Origin: Microvirga lupini
GTDB taxonomy: Bacteria > Pseudomonadota > Alphaproteobacteria > Rhizobiales > Beijerinckiaceae
NCBI RefSeq assembly: GCF_014191055.1
Contig: NZ_JACHWB010000010.1
Span: forward strand, 1 to 64,000
Direction: 5' to 3'
Length of the DNA: 64,000 nt
Positions within the stretch are counted from its first letter, which is position 1, and each line of letters opens with the position of its first letter. The position numbers were made by a program, and so were the translations under genes. Shown one piece after another: positions 32,063 to 40,359 of the stretch. The notes under the pieces are model-generated. The model was not told the origin of the DNA. It saw only the letters and a program-made list of their open reading frames with translations, and did no database searches.

Positions 32063-33498
32063 TGAGACGCGCACGCCGCACGAAGATTCTAGCAACCTTG
32101 GGGCCGGCTTCCGAGAACCCGGAGATGATCGCCAAGCTATTCGAGGCGGGCGCCGACGTGTTCCGCCTCAACATGAGCCACCTGCCGCGCGAGAAGCTGA
32201 AGGAGCGGGTTGCGATGATCCGCGCCGTCGAGGCCAAGTTCAAACGGCCCATCGCGATCCTGGCGGACCTGCAAGGACCCAAGCTGCGCGTCGGCGCCTT
32301 CGAGGGCGACGGCACCATGCTGGTGCCGGGCCAGTCATTCACCCTCGATGCCGACAAAACGCCGGGTACCAACGACCGCGTGCACCTGCCGCATCCGGAG
32401 ATCCTCTCCTCGCTCGAGCCCGGTCACACGGTGCTGATCGACGACGGCAAGCTGCGGCTTCGCGTGAAGAGCGTGAAGCAGGGTTCGGCCACGACTTCGG
32501 TCGAGGTCGCGGGCAAGATCTCGAACCGCAAGGGCGTAAGCCTGCCCGATACCACGATTCCGGTCGCGGCCATGACGGACAAGGACCGCTCGGACCTCGA
32601 AGCGGCGCTCGATGCCGGCGTGGACTGGATCGCCCTGTCCTTCGTGCAGCGCCCCGAGGATGTGGCGGAGGTCAAGAAGGTCGCCCGGGGCCGCGCGCTC
32701 GTCATGTCCAAGCTCGAGAAGCCCCAGGCCATCAGCCGCCTGGACGAGATCATCGAGATCTCGGACGCGGTCATGGTCGCCCGCGGCGATCTCGGCGTCG
32801 AGATGCCGCTGGAAAAGGTGCCCGGCATCCAGAAGCGCATCGTCCGTACGGCGCGCCGCTACGGCAAGCCCGTGGTGGTGGCGACCCAGATGCTGGAATC
32901 CATGATCACCTCGCCGGTGCCGACCCGCGCCGAGGTCTCGGACGTGGCGACCGCCGTCTATGACGGAGCCGATGCGGTGATGCTCTCCGCCGAGAGCGCC
33001 TCGGGCCAGTATCCGATCGACGCCGTGGCCACCATGAACCGCATCGCCGAAGAGGTGGAGCTGGATCAGAACTACTGGTCGATCGTGCGCACGCTCAATG
33101 CCGAGCCGGAGGCCACGGGATCCGACGCCATCGCGGCTGCCTCCCACCAGATCGCCGACACGCTCAATCTCAAGACGGTCGCGGCCTGGACCTTCTCGGG
33201 CTCGACGGCCTTCCGTATTGCCCGCGAGCGGCCGAACTCCACCGTGATTGCGCTGACCCCCAGCATCGACACCGCCCGCCGCCTCGCCCTGGTCTGGGGC
33301 GTGCATTCCATCCGCACGAAGGATGCGAGCGACATCGACGACATGGCGTTCCGCGCCTGCAAGTTCGCCGTGCGCGAAGGCTTCTCCAGTGTCGGCGACC
33401 GGGTGATCATCGTGGCCGGCATGCCCTTCGGCACGCCGGGCGCCACCAACATGGTGCGCATCGCCTTCATCAATCAGGAGCACGCCGCTCAGGCGTGA
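32062..33498 (+). CDS. pyk: Pyruvate kinase
   Basis: The enzyme converts phosphoenolpyruvate and ADP to pyruvate and ATP, the last glycolytic step. The 478 residues include the N-terminal TKILATLGPASENPEM, the active-site KLEKPQAI region near 215-225, the MVARGDLGVEMP block, and VATQMLESM. The C-terminal allosteric domain follows from about 345. The ATG overlaps the DUF1036 stop by one base. Its 3' end overlaps the converging hydrolase gene by 10 bases. Confidence 0.95.
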   Translation: MRRARRTKILATLGPASENPEMIAKLFEAGADVFRLNMSHLPREKLKERVAMIRAVEAKFKRPIAILADLQGPKLRVGAFEGDGTMLVPGQSFTLDADKTPGTNDRVHLPHPEILSSLEPGHTVLIDDGKLRLRVKSVKQGSATTSVEVAGKISNRKGVSLPDTTIPVAAMTDKDRSDLEAALDAGVDWIALSFVQRPEDVAEVKKVARGRALVMSKLEKPQAISRLDEIIEISDAVMVARGDLGVEMPLEKVPGIQKRIVRTARRYGKPVVVATQMLESMITSPVPTRAEVSDVATAVYDGADAVMLSAESASGQYPIDAVATMNRIAEEVELDQNYWSIVRTLNAEPEATGSDAIAAASHQIADTLNLKTVAAWTFSGSTAFRIARERPNSTVIALTPSIDTARRLALVWGVHSIRTKDASDIDDMAFRACKFAVREGFSSVGDRVIIVAGMPFGTPGATNMVRIAFINQEHAAQA

Positions 33499-34475
33499 TC
33501 GACATCCTCCCTGGCCGGCGCGACGACGCGTGCGGCCAGGATTTCGATGGCCGAGAGCACCGTCTCCTGATCCGCATATTGCGGCATGTGGCCGATGCCC
33601 GGCATCAGGATCAGCTCCGCGTCAGGCACTTCGCGCGCAAAGCAGCGGCTATGCAGGTCGGTCCAGACGATCTCGTCCGCATCACCCGCGATCACCAGCG
33701 TCGGCAGGCGGATGTCCTTGTAGCGCCCGCTCTGCTTGAGAACCCCGTCATACATGACGGCGAAGTCCTGCATGTTGACCTCGTAGGCCCTTGGCCGGAA
33801 GGCCAGTGGGATGAAGCCCTTCGTCACAATGCCCTTGGGAGGTCGCTGCGGCCAGAACGTCTTTTTCTTCATCCAGGGCCGGAGCACGAGCAGGATCGGC
33901 ACGGCCAACGTACGGAACCAGAGCCAGCCGGCCCAGGAGTCGATCAGGCGGCGGTACCAGCCGATGGTGCCGCCGGGCCAGGGGGTCGTGATGCCGGAGA
34001 GCACGACGATTGCCCCGGTCACGTCGGCATGATCGAGGGCGAGACGGGGCACGATGCTTCCGGACCAGGAATGCCCCACGATCACTGCGTTGCTGACGGC
34101 GAGCTGGCGCAGGGCACCGGCCATCAGCGCCGCCTGCCGGGCCGGGTCGGCCTCGGCCAGTCCGGGCTTGCGCTCGCTCCAGCCATGGCCGGGACGGTCG
34201 ATGGCAATCACCCGGTAGCGTCGCGCGAGCGCAGCTCCCATGCCCAGCATGGACTCGACGAGGTTCGAAGAGGCGCCGTGCAGAATGACGATGGTGCCAC
34301 GCGGTGGAGTCTCCTTTGGCCCTTCATCCCGATAATGGATTCTGCAGCCCTCGACCTCGATGAAACGGCCGGTCGGCGGGAAGCGCCGTTCAATGCTCCA
34401 GGCATAAAGATAGGTGAAGGCGGCACCCAGGATCAGAAGAGCGAAGGGCGCCGCAAGGACGAGGAGCAGGGTCAT
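33489..34475 (-). CDS. Alpha/beta hydrolase with N-terminal membrane anchor
   Basis: The 328-residue protein has one hydrophobic N-terminal segment (about residues 3-27) and an alpha/beta-hydrolase domain. The nucleophile elbow is GHSWSG near residue 114, an IDRPGHGWSE strand precedes it, and a C-terminal histidine lies in GIGHMPQYAD. It is anchored to the inner membrane with the enzyme domain likely periplasmic or cytoplasmic; the substrate is unknown. Confidence 0.82.
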   Translation of the reverse strand: MTLLLVLAAPFALLILGAAFTYLYAWSIERRFPPTGRFIEVEGCRIHYRDEGPKETPPRGTIVILHGASSNLVESMLGMGAALARRYRVIAIDRPGHGWSERKPGLAEADPARQAALMAGALRQLAVSNAVIVGHSWSGSIVPRLALDHADVTGAIVVLSGITTPWPGGTIGWYRRLIDSWAGWLWFRTLAVPILLVLRPWMKKKTFWPQRPPKGIVTKGFIPLAFRPRAYEVNMQDFAVMYDGVLKQSGRYKDIRLPTLVIAGDADEIVWTDLHSRCFAREVPDAELILMPGIGHMPQYADQETVLSAIEILAARVVAPAREDVDHA

Positions 34476-34489
34476 CGTCGCAAGCTAAA

Positions 34490-35101
34490 TCAGAGGTCCT
34501 GCCCGTCAACCTCCGGCTTGAGCCGTTCGATGATGGTTTTGACGTCATCCATCTGAGGATTGATCTCGAGCACCTTCCGGTAAGCCTGCATCGCCCGCTT
34601 CTTGTCGTCGGACGCCATCAGGATATGGCCCAGACCCGTCCAGGCATTGAAGTGCCGGGGCTCGATCTTCAGCGCCCGATGGAGATCGGCCATCGCTCCC
34701 ACCGGATCATCGAGCTGGTAGAAGACCGTGGCGCGCTTGTACCAGGCCTCGGCCCAGTTGGGCTGAAGCGCCAGGACCCGATCGATCAGCTCGATGGAGA
34801 GAGGGAAATCCTTCTTGCCGAACGCTTCGGCGGCCCGGCTCAGCAGGAGATCGGCGGTATCGGATCCGGAGCGGGAAAAGCGTCGCTCGATGAGGGACGC
34901 GATGCCCTTGGCCTCCCGCTCGGTCTGGGCCTTGCCCAAACGCTCGAACAATTCATCGAGGCTCGACGCCCGCGGAGGATTAGGCTTGGCGGGCTGTGTC
35001 TGGTCCTTCGGGCCGTCCTTCGGACGCGCAGGCTCCTGCGCACCGAGAGGGTGAGAGACAAGGCTCAGCGATAGGATCAGGGCAGACGCGAAAAAGCGCA
35101 T
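34490..35101 (-). CDS. Periplasmic TPR-repeat protein
   Basis: A 203-residue protein with a signal peptide (cut near residue 21, after LGA) and a Pro/Lys-rich linker. At least three tetratricopeptide repeats follow (for example AEAWYKRATVFYQLDDPVGAMADLHRALKIEPRHFNAW). It probably works as a protein-interaction module in the envelope. It ends 14 bases before the hydrolase start and may be its operon partner. Confidence 0.82.
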   Translation of the reverse strand: MRFFASALILSLSLVSHPLGAQEPARPKDGPKDQTQPAKPNPPRASSLDELFERLGKAQTEREAKGIASLIERRFSRSGSDTADLLLSRAAEAFGKKDFPLSIELIDRVLALQPNWAEAWYKRATVFYQLDDPVGAMADLHRALKIEPRHFNAWTGLGHILMASDDKKRAMQAYRKVLEINPQMDDVKTIIERLKPEVDGQDL

Positions 35102-35173
35102 GCCGGGAGTTTAGGGTCCCGGCATGCGTGGTCAATTCAGATTCTCGTGTGCGGCAACGCCGCACCCGCCAAC

Positions 35174-35299
35174 TCAGCCCTGGCGAGCCTTGTAGCGCTT
35201 CTGGGTCTTGTTGATGATGTAGACCCGGCCCTTGCGACGAACCAGCTGGTTGTCGCGGTGACGGCCGCGGATCGACTTCAACGAGTTACGGATCTTCAT
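35174..35299 (-). CDS. rpmJ: 50S ribosomal protein L36
   Basis: A 41-residue protein, [16 protein letters not shown] followed by a basic tail ending KRYKARQG. It matches the cysteine-free, zinc-independent form of L36. The ATG at 35299 has a GGAGA-type ribosome-binding site (from GGAGACCGG on the minus strand). It lies 45 bases downstream of tRNA-Val. Confidence 0.93.
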   Translation of the reverse strand: MKIRNSLKSIRGRHRDNQLVRRKGRVYIINKTQKRYKARQG

Positions 35300-35343
35300 A
35301 TCCGGTCTCCTGCGGCCCCTCGGGAAGGCCGGAAAAAGAAAAA

Positions 35344-35418
35344 TGGTGGGCGCGGCTGGGATCGAACCAGCGACCCCTACGATGTCAACGTAGTGCTCTC
35401 CCGCTGAGCTACGCGCCC
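35344..35418 (-). tRNA. tRNA-Val (GAC anticodon)
   Basis: On the minus strand the 75-base sequence folds as a cloverleaf. The 7-bp acceptor is GGGCGCG/CGCGCCC, the D-arm contains AGCTCAGCGGGAGAGC, and the anticodon stem CTACG/CGTAG has loop TTGACAT, giving anticodon GAC. A T-arm GGTTCGATCCC and an encoded CCA end follow. No defect is visible. Confidence 0.96.
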
Positions 35419-35460
35419 GGGAAACGGTGATGTTTGACGTCCCGTCTCGGCTGTGGGGGC

Positions 35461-35489
35461 GATATACCCACAAGCGGGCGCGGGCGCAA
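35461..35489 (-). promoter_or_regulatory. Candidate promoter for tRNA-Val
   Basis: Read leftwards, TTGCGC (35484-35489) and TATATC (35461-35466) are separated by exactly 17 bases. Transcription would start about 36 bases before the mature tRNA end. It lies just past the 3' end of cpdR on the same strand. Confidence 0.5.
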
Positions 35490-35508
35490 GCCTTCGGCTG
35501 GGCCTTTT

Positions 35509-35865
35509 TTAGGCCGCCATCATTTTATCGACTTCGCTCACCAGATCGCGCAGATGGAACGGCTTCGACAGGACCTTCGCATCGCGAGGAGCCTGGGAGT
35601 CCGGGTTGAGCGCGACGGCGGCGAAGCCGGTGATGAACATCACCTTGATGTCCGGATCGAGCTCGGTGGCCTTGCGGGCCAGCTCGATGCCGTCCATCTC
35701 AGGCATGACGATGTCCGTCAGCAGCAGCTCGAACGGTTCCTCACGCAGCCGGTTATAGGCGGAAAGGCCGTTGTCGAACGAGGCCACGTCGTAGCCTGCG
35801 TTCTCCAGCGCCTTCACAAGGAATCGGCGCATATCGTTGTCGTCTTCGGCGAGAAGGATCTTCAT
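35509..35865 (-). CDS. cpdR: Single-domain response regulator CpdR
   Basis: Unphosphorylated CpdR localises ClpXP to the pole and primes it for CtrA and other substrates. The 118-residue protein is a lone receiver domain with EDDN at the start, phosphoacceptor D51 in [12 protein letters not shown], the switch threonine in [15 protein letters not shown], and K in [11 protein letters not shown]. It ends in Ala-Ala, a ClpXP-type degron seen in Caulobacter CpdR. The start at 35865 is preferred over 35886 from family alignment memory. Confidence 0.92.
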   Translation of the reverse strand: MKILLAEDDNDMRRFLVKALENAGYDVASFDNGLSAYNRLREEPFELLLTDIVMPEMDGIELARKATELDPDIKVMFITGFAAVALNPDSQAPRDAKVLSKPFHLRDLVSEVDKMMAA

Positions 35866-36043
35866 CGGTTGCCAGCCCCGAATCATGGCGAATGGGTTCA
35901 GACCTTCATGCCGGAACGGGAGTAAACAAGCCGTGAAAGAAGGACGCGGCCCTGATACGATATTGTCATGGACAGGCGACGGCGCTGCCTTACACTAGCC
36001 CAAAGACCGGCATTTCTTCCACCATAGTCAAGTTTATTTCCTG

Positions 36044-36934
36044 ATGCGGCCAGCCATTGTCGATGAGTTCGACCCTCCCTTCACCGTCTCCGAACCTGCC
36101 ATGCAGACGATCCCCTTCGTCTTCAACGTGCCGCATGCGGGAGCCGTCTATCCGGCCTCGTTCCTGGCATCGTCCAGGCTTGATGCCGTTGCCCTGAGGC
36201 GCTCCGAGGACGCCTTCGTGGACGAACTCTTCGCCTCCGTGATGGGGCTTGGCGCCCCTCTGATGACGGCGCATTTTCCGCGGGCCTTTCTCGACCTGAA
36301 CCGGGAGCCCTACGAGCTCGATTCCCGCATGTTCGACGGGCGTCTGCCGTCCTTTGCCAACACCCGCTCCATGCGGGTAGCGGGGGGCCTAGGGACCATC
36401 CCGCGCATCGTGGCCGACGGCCAGGAGATCTACCGCTCGCGCCTGCCGGTGGACGACGCCCTTCACCGGATCGAATGGCTCTACAAGCCCTATCACCGCA
36501 CCCTGCGGCAGCTGGTGCGCCGCACCGCTCAGCTCTTCGGCCACTCCGTCCTGATCGACTGCCATTCCATGCCCTCCTCCAGCGTCAGCCGCGAGGACGG
36601 GATCAAGGCCGATATCGTGCTGGGCGACCGCTACGGCACGAGCTGCGCCACGCTCCTGATCGATCTGGTCGAGGCAGCTCTCCGAGGGCGCGGCTATACG
36701 GTCGTGCGCAACAAGCCCTATGCCGGCGGCTTCATCACCGAGCATTACGGCGAGCCCGCTCTCGGGCGGCATGCCCTGCAGATCGAGATCAACCGCGCGC
36801 TCTATATGGACGAGCGCAGCATGGCGAAGAAAACCGCTTTCCCGGTGCTGGCCGATGATCTAACCCAGGCCTTTGCTCAGGTGATCGCGGATATCGAGGG
36901 CGAACTGACGACCCGGCCCATCGCGGCGGAGTGA
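36044..36934 (+). CDS. N-formylglutamate amidohydrolase family protein, second member
   Basis: A 296-residue paralog of the 29507-30346 gene in the same superfamily. It shows FNVPHAGAVYPASF (metal-binding histidine), DLNREPYELDSRMF, and the DCHSMPSS motif with the catalytic-type histidine, plus HALQIEINRALYMDE near the end. Divergent placement next to cpdR is a recurring layout in related genomes as far as I recall. Substrate specificity is unproven. Confidence 0.87.
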   Translation: MRPAIVDEFDPPFTVSEPAMQTIPFVFNVPHAGAVYPASFLASSRLDAVALRRSEDAFVDELFASVMGLGAPLMTAHFPRAFLDLNREPYELDSRMFDGRLPSFANTRSMRVAGGLGTIPRIVADGQEIYRSRLPVDDALHRIEWLYKPYHRTLRQLVRRTAQLFGHSVLIDCHSMPSSSVSREDGIKADIVLGDRYGTSCATLLIDLVEAALRGRGYTVVRNKPYAGGFITEHYGEPALGRHALQIEINRALYMDERSMAKKTAFPVLADDLTQAFAQVIADIEGELTTRPIAAE

Positions 36935-37113
36935 GCCTCAACGCCCGCGATCAACTCCAGGCAAAGAAAAAGGCCACTGTTGCCAGCGGCCCGAAGTTTA
37001 GGGAGGAAACGCCCAAGAAGGGCATGCGATACAGCGACGCCATCGCCATATCGCACCGCAATAATTACGCCGCAGCGCACAATTTGCAACAGGAATTTCA
37101 CTTCCAGTCATGA
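36931..37113 (+). CDS. Small hypothetical protein coupled to the amidohydrolase gene
   Basis: A 60-residue lysine-rich protein starting at a GTG that shares GTGA with the preceding stop codon, a typical translational-coupling overlap. I do not recognise it. It has no membrane segment and one YSDAIAISHRNNYAAAHN stretch of possible helix. Its last 6 bases overlap the converging MFS gene. It could be a chance frame. Confidence 0.4.
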   Translation: MSLNARDQLQAKKKATVASGPKFREETPKKGMRYSDAIAISHRNNYAAAHNLQQEFHFQS

Positions 37114-38367
37114 CTTTGTTGCATATCTGCTCGGATGAGGATCGATAGCTCTGACGTAGAAGATCAGGCTGAGCAGAAGCGCCGTCGCCAATGCGCCGAA
37201 AACGAGACGATAGCCTTCGGGCCGGTAGAGCCCCTGCTCTGAGCGCCCTGCAAGATCGATCAGCATCCCGGTCACGCTCTGGGACAGGAAGGCGCCACCC
37301 ATGGTGCCGATATTCATTAAGGTGATCCCCCGGCCCGTCAGGGATGATGGAAACAGCGATTTGCCGTGGCTTGTCAGAATTGGCGTGTAGGCGACGAACA
37401 GGCCGAACGGGATGAACCAGAGCGTCGCCCAGGGCTGAGGAAGCGGCACGAAGACCAGAACGGCGAGGAGCAGGATCGTCACCGTGCTGCCGATCATCAC
37501 AGGCTTCTTGTAGCTCCCCCAGAACCGGTCCATCGCGCCCCAGATCAGCATGCCGCAGATCTGCGCCGACGCGCCAAGCAGCAGAACCTTGCCCCGCGTC
37601 GCGAGATCCGCCCCATGCACGTCGGACAGCCAGGACCCGGCCCAGAGGCCCACGACCGAAACGAAGCATCCATAGGTGGCCAGATGCATGAAAAAGACGG
37701 GCCAGAAGGACGGCACCTTCAGGGCAGCAGCGACGCCCTGGAAGGCCACGCCCCAGGTCTCCTTCGGCTTGTCCGAGCCCGCATCCCTGGGCACGAGGAC
37801 CACGATGACGAGGGCGATCACCACCGTCAGGACGGCCACAACCAGGAACGAGGTCCGCCAGCCGAAAGCCGCCGCCGAGGCGGCCAGAGGTGCGGTGGCC
37901 GCCAGGGTGCCTGTGTTGGCCAGGCCCATCTGCAGGCTGGTGAGCCCGGCGAAGCGCTGCGGCGGAAAGCGCCGCGCATAGATCACGAGCGGGGCCATGA
38001 AGAAGGTGGAACAGCCGAGCCCCATCAGCACCCGGGCGGCAATGAGGAGAGGCGCCGAGGGAGCGAGCGAGAAAAGCACGGTGCCGAGAACTGTCAGCAC
38101 GGCCGTTGCCAGCATGGTTCGCTTGGGGCCGTATCGGTCGATCAGGATGCCGATCGGAATCTGGACGGCCGCGAAGGAGAAGAAGAAGGCGCTGGAGAGA
38201 AGCCCTGTCTGAGTGGCGGAGAGATCGAGCTCCCGGGCAAGGTCGTTGGCGATGACCCCGATGGAGTTGCGCAGGAACTGGCTCACCGCATAGATCGAAA
38301 CCAGCGCTGCGATCAGGAATACGGCGGCCTCGGAGCGGGCCGGACCAAGCTTGGGCGCGGAATCCAT
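37108..38367 (-). CDS. Major facilitator superfamily transporter
   Basis: A 419-residue protein with twelve predicted helices. The MFS signature between helices 2 and 3 reads GILIDRYGPKRTM, and helix 4 region has LMGLGCSTFFMAPL. Such carriers move small metabolites or drugs with proton coupling. The substrate is unknown. It is divergent from the hisN-like gene. Confidence 0.86.
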   Translation of the reverse strand: MDSAPKLGPARSEAAVFLIAALVSIYAVSQFLRNSIGVIANDLARELDLSATQTGLLSSAFFFSFAAVQIPIGILIDRYGPKRTMLATAVLTVLGTVLFSLAPSAPLLIAARVLMGLGCSTFFMAPLVIYARRFPPQRFAGLTSLQMGLANTGTLAATAPLAASAAAFGWRTSFLVVAVLTVVIALVIVVLVPRDAGSDKPKETWGVAFQGVAAALKVPSFWPVFFMHLATYGCFVSVVGLWAGSWLSDVHGADLATRGKVLLLGASAQICGMLIWGAMDRFWGSYKKPVMIGSTVTILLLAVLVFVPLPQPWATLWFIPFGLFVAYTPILTSHGKSLFPSSLTGRGITLMNIGTMGGAFLSQSVTGMLIDLAGRSEQGLYRPEGYRLVFGALATALLLSLIFYVRAIDPHPSRYATKS

Positions 38368-38482
38368 CTGTTCTCGATCCTTATTCGCCCCGGCTCTCTT
38401 GCCGCGCGACAGGCGCTTGATAAAAGCTCACTGCAAGCGGGCCAAGGCCGTCCGCATCATTCTTTCAGGGGATTGGGACGCC

Positions 38483-39265
38483 ATGGGGCTCATCGACTTC
38501 ACGCATTTCGTCAACGAGCTCGCGACCCAGTCAGGCCAAGCGATCCTTCCCTTCTTCCGCACCGCCATCGCGACCGAAGACAAATCCCGCGGCGGCGCCT
38601 TCGATCCGGTGACGGAGGCCGACCGGGCCGGCGAGGCGACCATGCGCCACCTCATCAAGCGCAGCTTTCCCACGCATGGGATCATCGGTGAGGAATTCGG
38701 CGCTGAGCAGGCGGAGGCTGATTACGTCTGGGTTCTCGACCCCATCGACGGCACACGGGCGTTCATTGCCGGTCTTCCAACCTGGGGTACGCTGATCGGT
38801 CTGACCCACAAGAAGCAGCCGGTGTTCGGCATGATGCACCAGCCCTTCACCGGCGAGCGCTTCTTCGGCGACGGCGGCAGCGCGACCTATCGCGGCCCCG
38901 GCGGCGAGCGCAAACTCAAGGTTCGTCGCTGCACCTCGCTCAAGGATGCGGTGATCTCCACCACGAGTCCGCGGCTCTTCGCCGGCGACGAGCTGCGCGC
39001 TTATGACCGGGTGGAGAGCGTGGCGCGCCTGGCCCGCTACGGCTGCGATTGCTATGCCTATTGCATGCTGGCCGCAGGCCACATCGACCTCGTGGTCGAG
39101 TCGGGGCTAAAGCCTTACGACATCGCGGCCCTGGTCCCGATCATCGAGGGTGCCGGCGGCATCGTCACTACCTGGGACGGGGGCTCCGCTGCCGAGGGCG
39201 GGCGCATCGTCGCTGCGGGCGACCGCCGGGTCCACGCGGCCGCCATCGAGCTGCTCAGCCGCTAA
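38483..39265 (+). CDS. hisN: Inositol monophosphatase family protein, probable histidinol-phosphatase
   Basis: A 260-residue magnesium-dependent phosphatase with the family motifs GEEFG (near residue 70), WVLDPIDGTRAFIAGLPTWGTLIG (near 80-103) and the C-terminal LKPYDIAALVPIIEGAGG. The RAFIAGLPTWGTLIGL wording matches the HisN group that dephosphorylates histidinol phosphate, but inositol or other phosphates are possible. The ATG at 38483 is chosen from the family start. Its 3' 159 bases are overlapped by the antisense end of the next gene. Confidence 0.84.
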   Translation: MGLIDFTHFVNELATQSGQAILPFFRTAIATEDKSRGGAFDPVTEADRAGEATMRHLIKRSFPTHGIIGEEFGAEQAEADYVWVLDPIDGTRAFIAGLPTWGTLIGLTHKKQPVFGMMHQPFTGERFFGDGGSATYRGPGGERKLKVRRCTSLKDAVISTTSPRLFAGDELRAYDRVESVARLARYGCDCYAYCMLAAGHIDLVVESGLKPYDIAALVPIIEGAGGIVTTWDGGSAAEGGRIVAAGDRRVHAAAIELLSR

Positions 39266-40246
39266 ACCCACTTCAGCGAGATCACGCTTGGCGCCTACCT
39301 GCGGATCGGGCGTGCCGGGAATGAAAGCGTCGAAGGCAGCCCAGAACTGCTCCCGGATCACATCCCGCTCCATGAGGATCTCATGCCGGGCGCCCGGAAT
39401 GACGATGACGCGGCCGGCCTTGAGCCGCGAGGCAAATCGCTCGGTGGCCGGCGTGGCGCAGACGGGGTCGGCGCCGGCCGCTACGATCAGCGTCGGCAGG
39501 CGGATCTTGATGGCATAGCGCGGATCGGCAAACCGCTTCATGAGGCGAAAGGCGCTGTCGAGCCACGCCACCGTCGGCGCCCCTACGGCACCAGCTCCAA
39601 TGGCATGGGCCGCCTCCGCATTGCGGGCGTAGCGCCCGGGATCGCTCGTCAGGCGATTGCCCTTGAAAGGCATGGTGGAGATCGAGGTCTCACCGCCGCC
39701 CGGCACGAACGTCTTGCCCATCCCGAGGAAACGCAGGATCCGCGCGAAGAAGGCTGAAGTGCGGGTGCGCTTGACAATGCACAGCGCGATCATCGGGGTC
39801 GTAGTCACGAGGCGGCGGAAGGGCAACCAAGTCTCATAGGCCGCATTCAACGCAATAGCGCCGCCCATGGAATGGGCGAGGCCAAAATGCGGCTCGGGCA
39901 TGTGCGGCACGAGGATCTGATCGCGTATGGCTTCCAGGTCGTGACGATAATCGGAGAAGCGCCGGACATGGCCCTTGCGTGCGTTGCTCACCTGTCGGCC
40001 TGAGAGCCCCTGCCCACGCCAGTCGAAGGCCACGACGGCAAACCCACGGTCGAGCAGCTCGCCCACCACTTCGAAATATTTCTCGATGAACTCCGCCCTG
40101 CCCTGCAGAATGCAGACCGTGCCCTGCGGCTGTTCCGTTTCCGGCATCCAGGTGGCGGTCCGCAGGGCAATGCCGTCGCGGGTGGTCACGCTGACCAGAT
40201 TCGGCTCGCCGGGCACGGGATTGTCAGGGGTGGTGATGAATTCCAC
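39107..40246 (-). CDS. Alpha/beta hydrolase (lysophospholipase/monoacylglycerol lipase type)
   Basis: The enzyme likely cleaves lysophospholipids or monoacylglycerols. It has FDWRGQGLSGR, the nucleophile motif AHSMGG (Ser near residue 126), an acidic residue in AAGADPVCATP and the histidine in PGARHEILME. The start is a GTG at 40246 or a TTG at 40258; no ATG fits. The fold should end near residue 312, but the frame continues for about 65 residues of low-complexity Asp/Ala/Gly sequence, antisense to the hisN gene. Confidence 0.78.
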   Translation of the reverse strand: MEFITTPDNPVPGEPNLVSVTTRDGIALRTATWMPETEQPQGTVCILQGRAEFIEKYFEVVGELLDRGFAVVAFDWRGQGLSGRQVSNARKGHVRRFSDYRHDLEAIRDQILVPHMPEPHFGLAHSMGGAIALNAAYETWLPFRRLVTTTPMIALCIVKRTRTSAFFARILRFLGMGKTFVPGGGETSISTMPFKGNRLTSDPGRYARNAEAAHAIGAGAVGAPTVAWLDSAFRLMKRFADPRYAIKIRLPTLIVAAGADPVCATPATERFASRLKAGRVIVIPGARHEILMERDVIREQFWAAFDAFIPGTPDPQVGAKRDLAEVGLAAEQLDGGRVDPAVARSDDAPALGSGAPVPGSDDAAGTLDDRDQGRDVVRL

Positions 40247-40323
40247 AGTGGGGTCCAACTCGGGGGTTCCAACTCGAAGGCGTGACCTCTTTATAGGGCA
40301 TCCTGGGCTTAGAAAACGACCCT

Positions 40324-40352
40324 CTTGAAAGCAATCTTATCCGCTCCCACAT
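40324..40352 (+). promoter_or_regulatory. Candidate sigma-32 (RpoH) heat-shock promoter for hsp20
   Basis: CTTGAA at 40324-40329 is followed after 16 bases by CCCACAT at 40346-40352, resembling the RpoH pattern CTTGAA-N13-17-CCCCAT. Transcription would start near 40359-40360, exactly where the first of three leader hairpins begins. Confidence 0.55.
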
Positions 40353-40359
40353 CGAGGAT

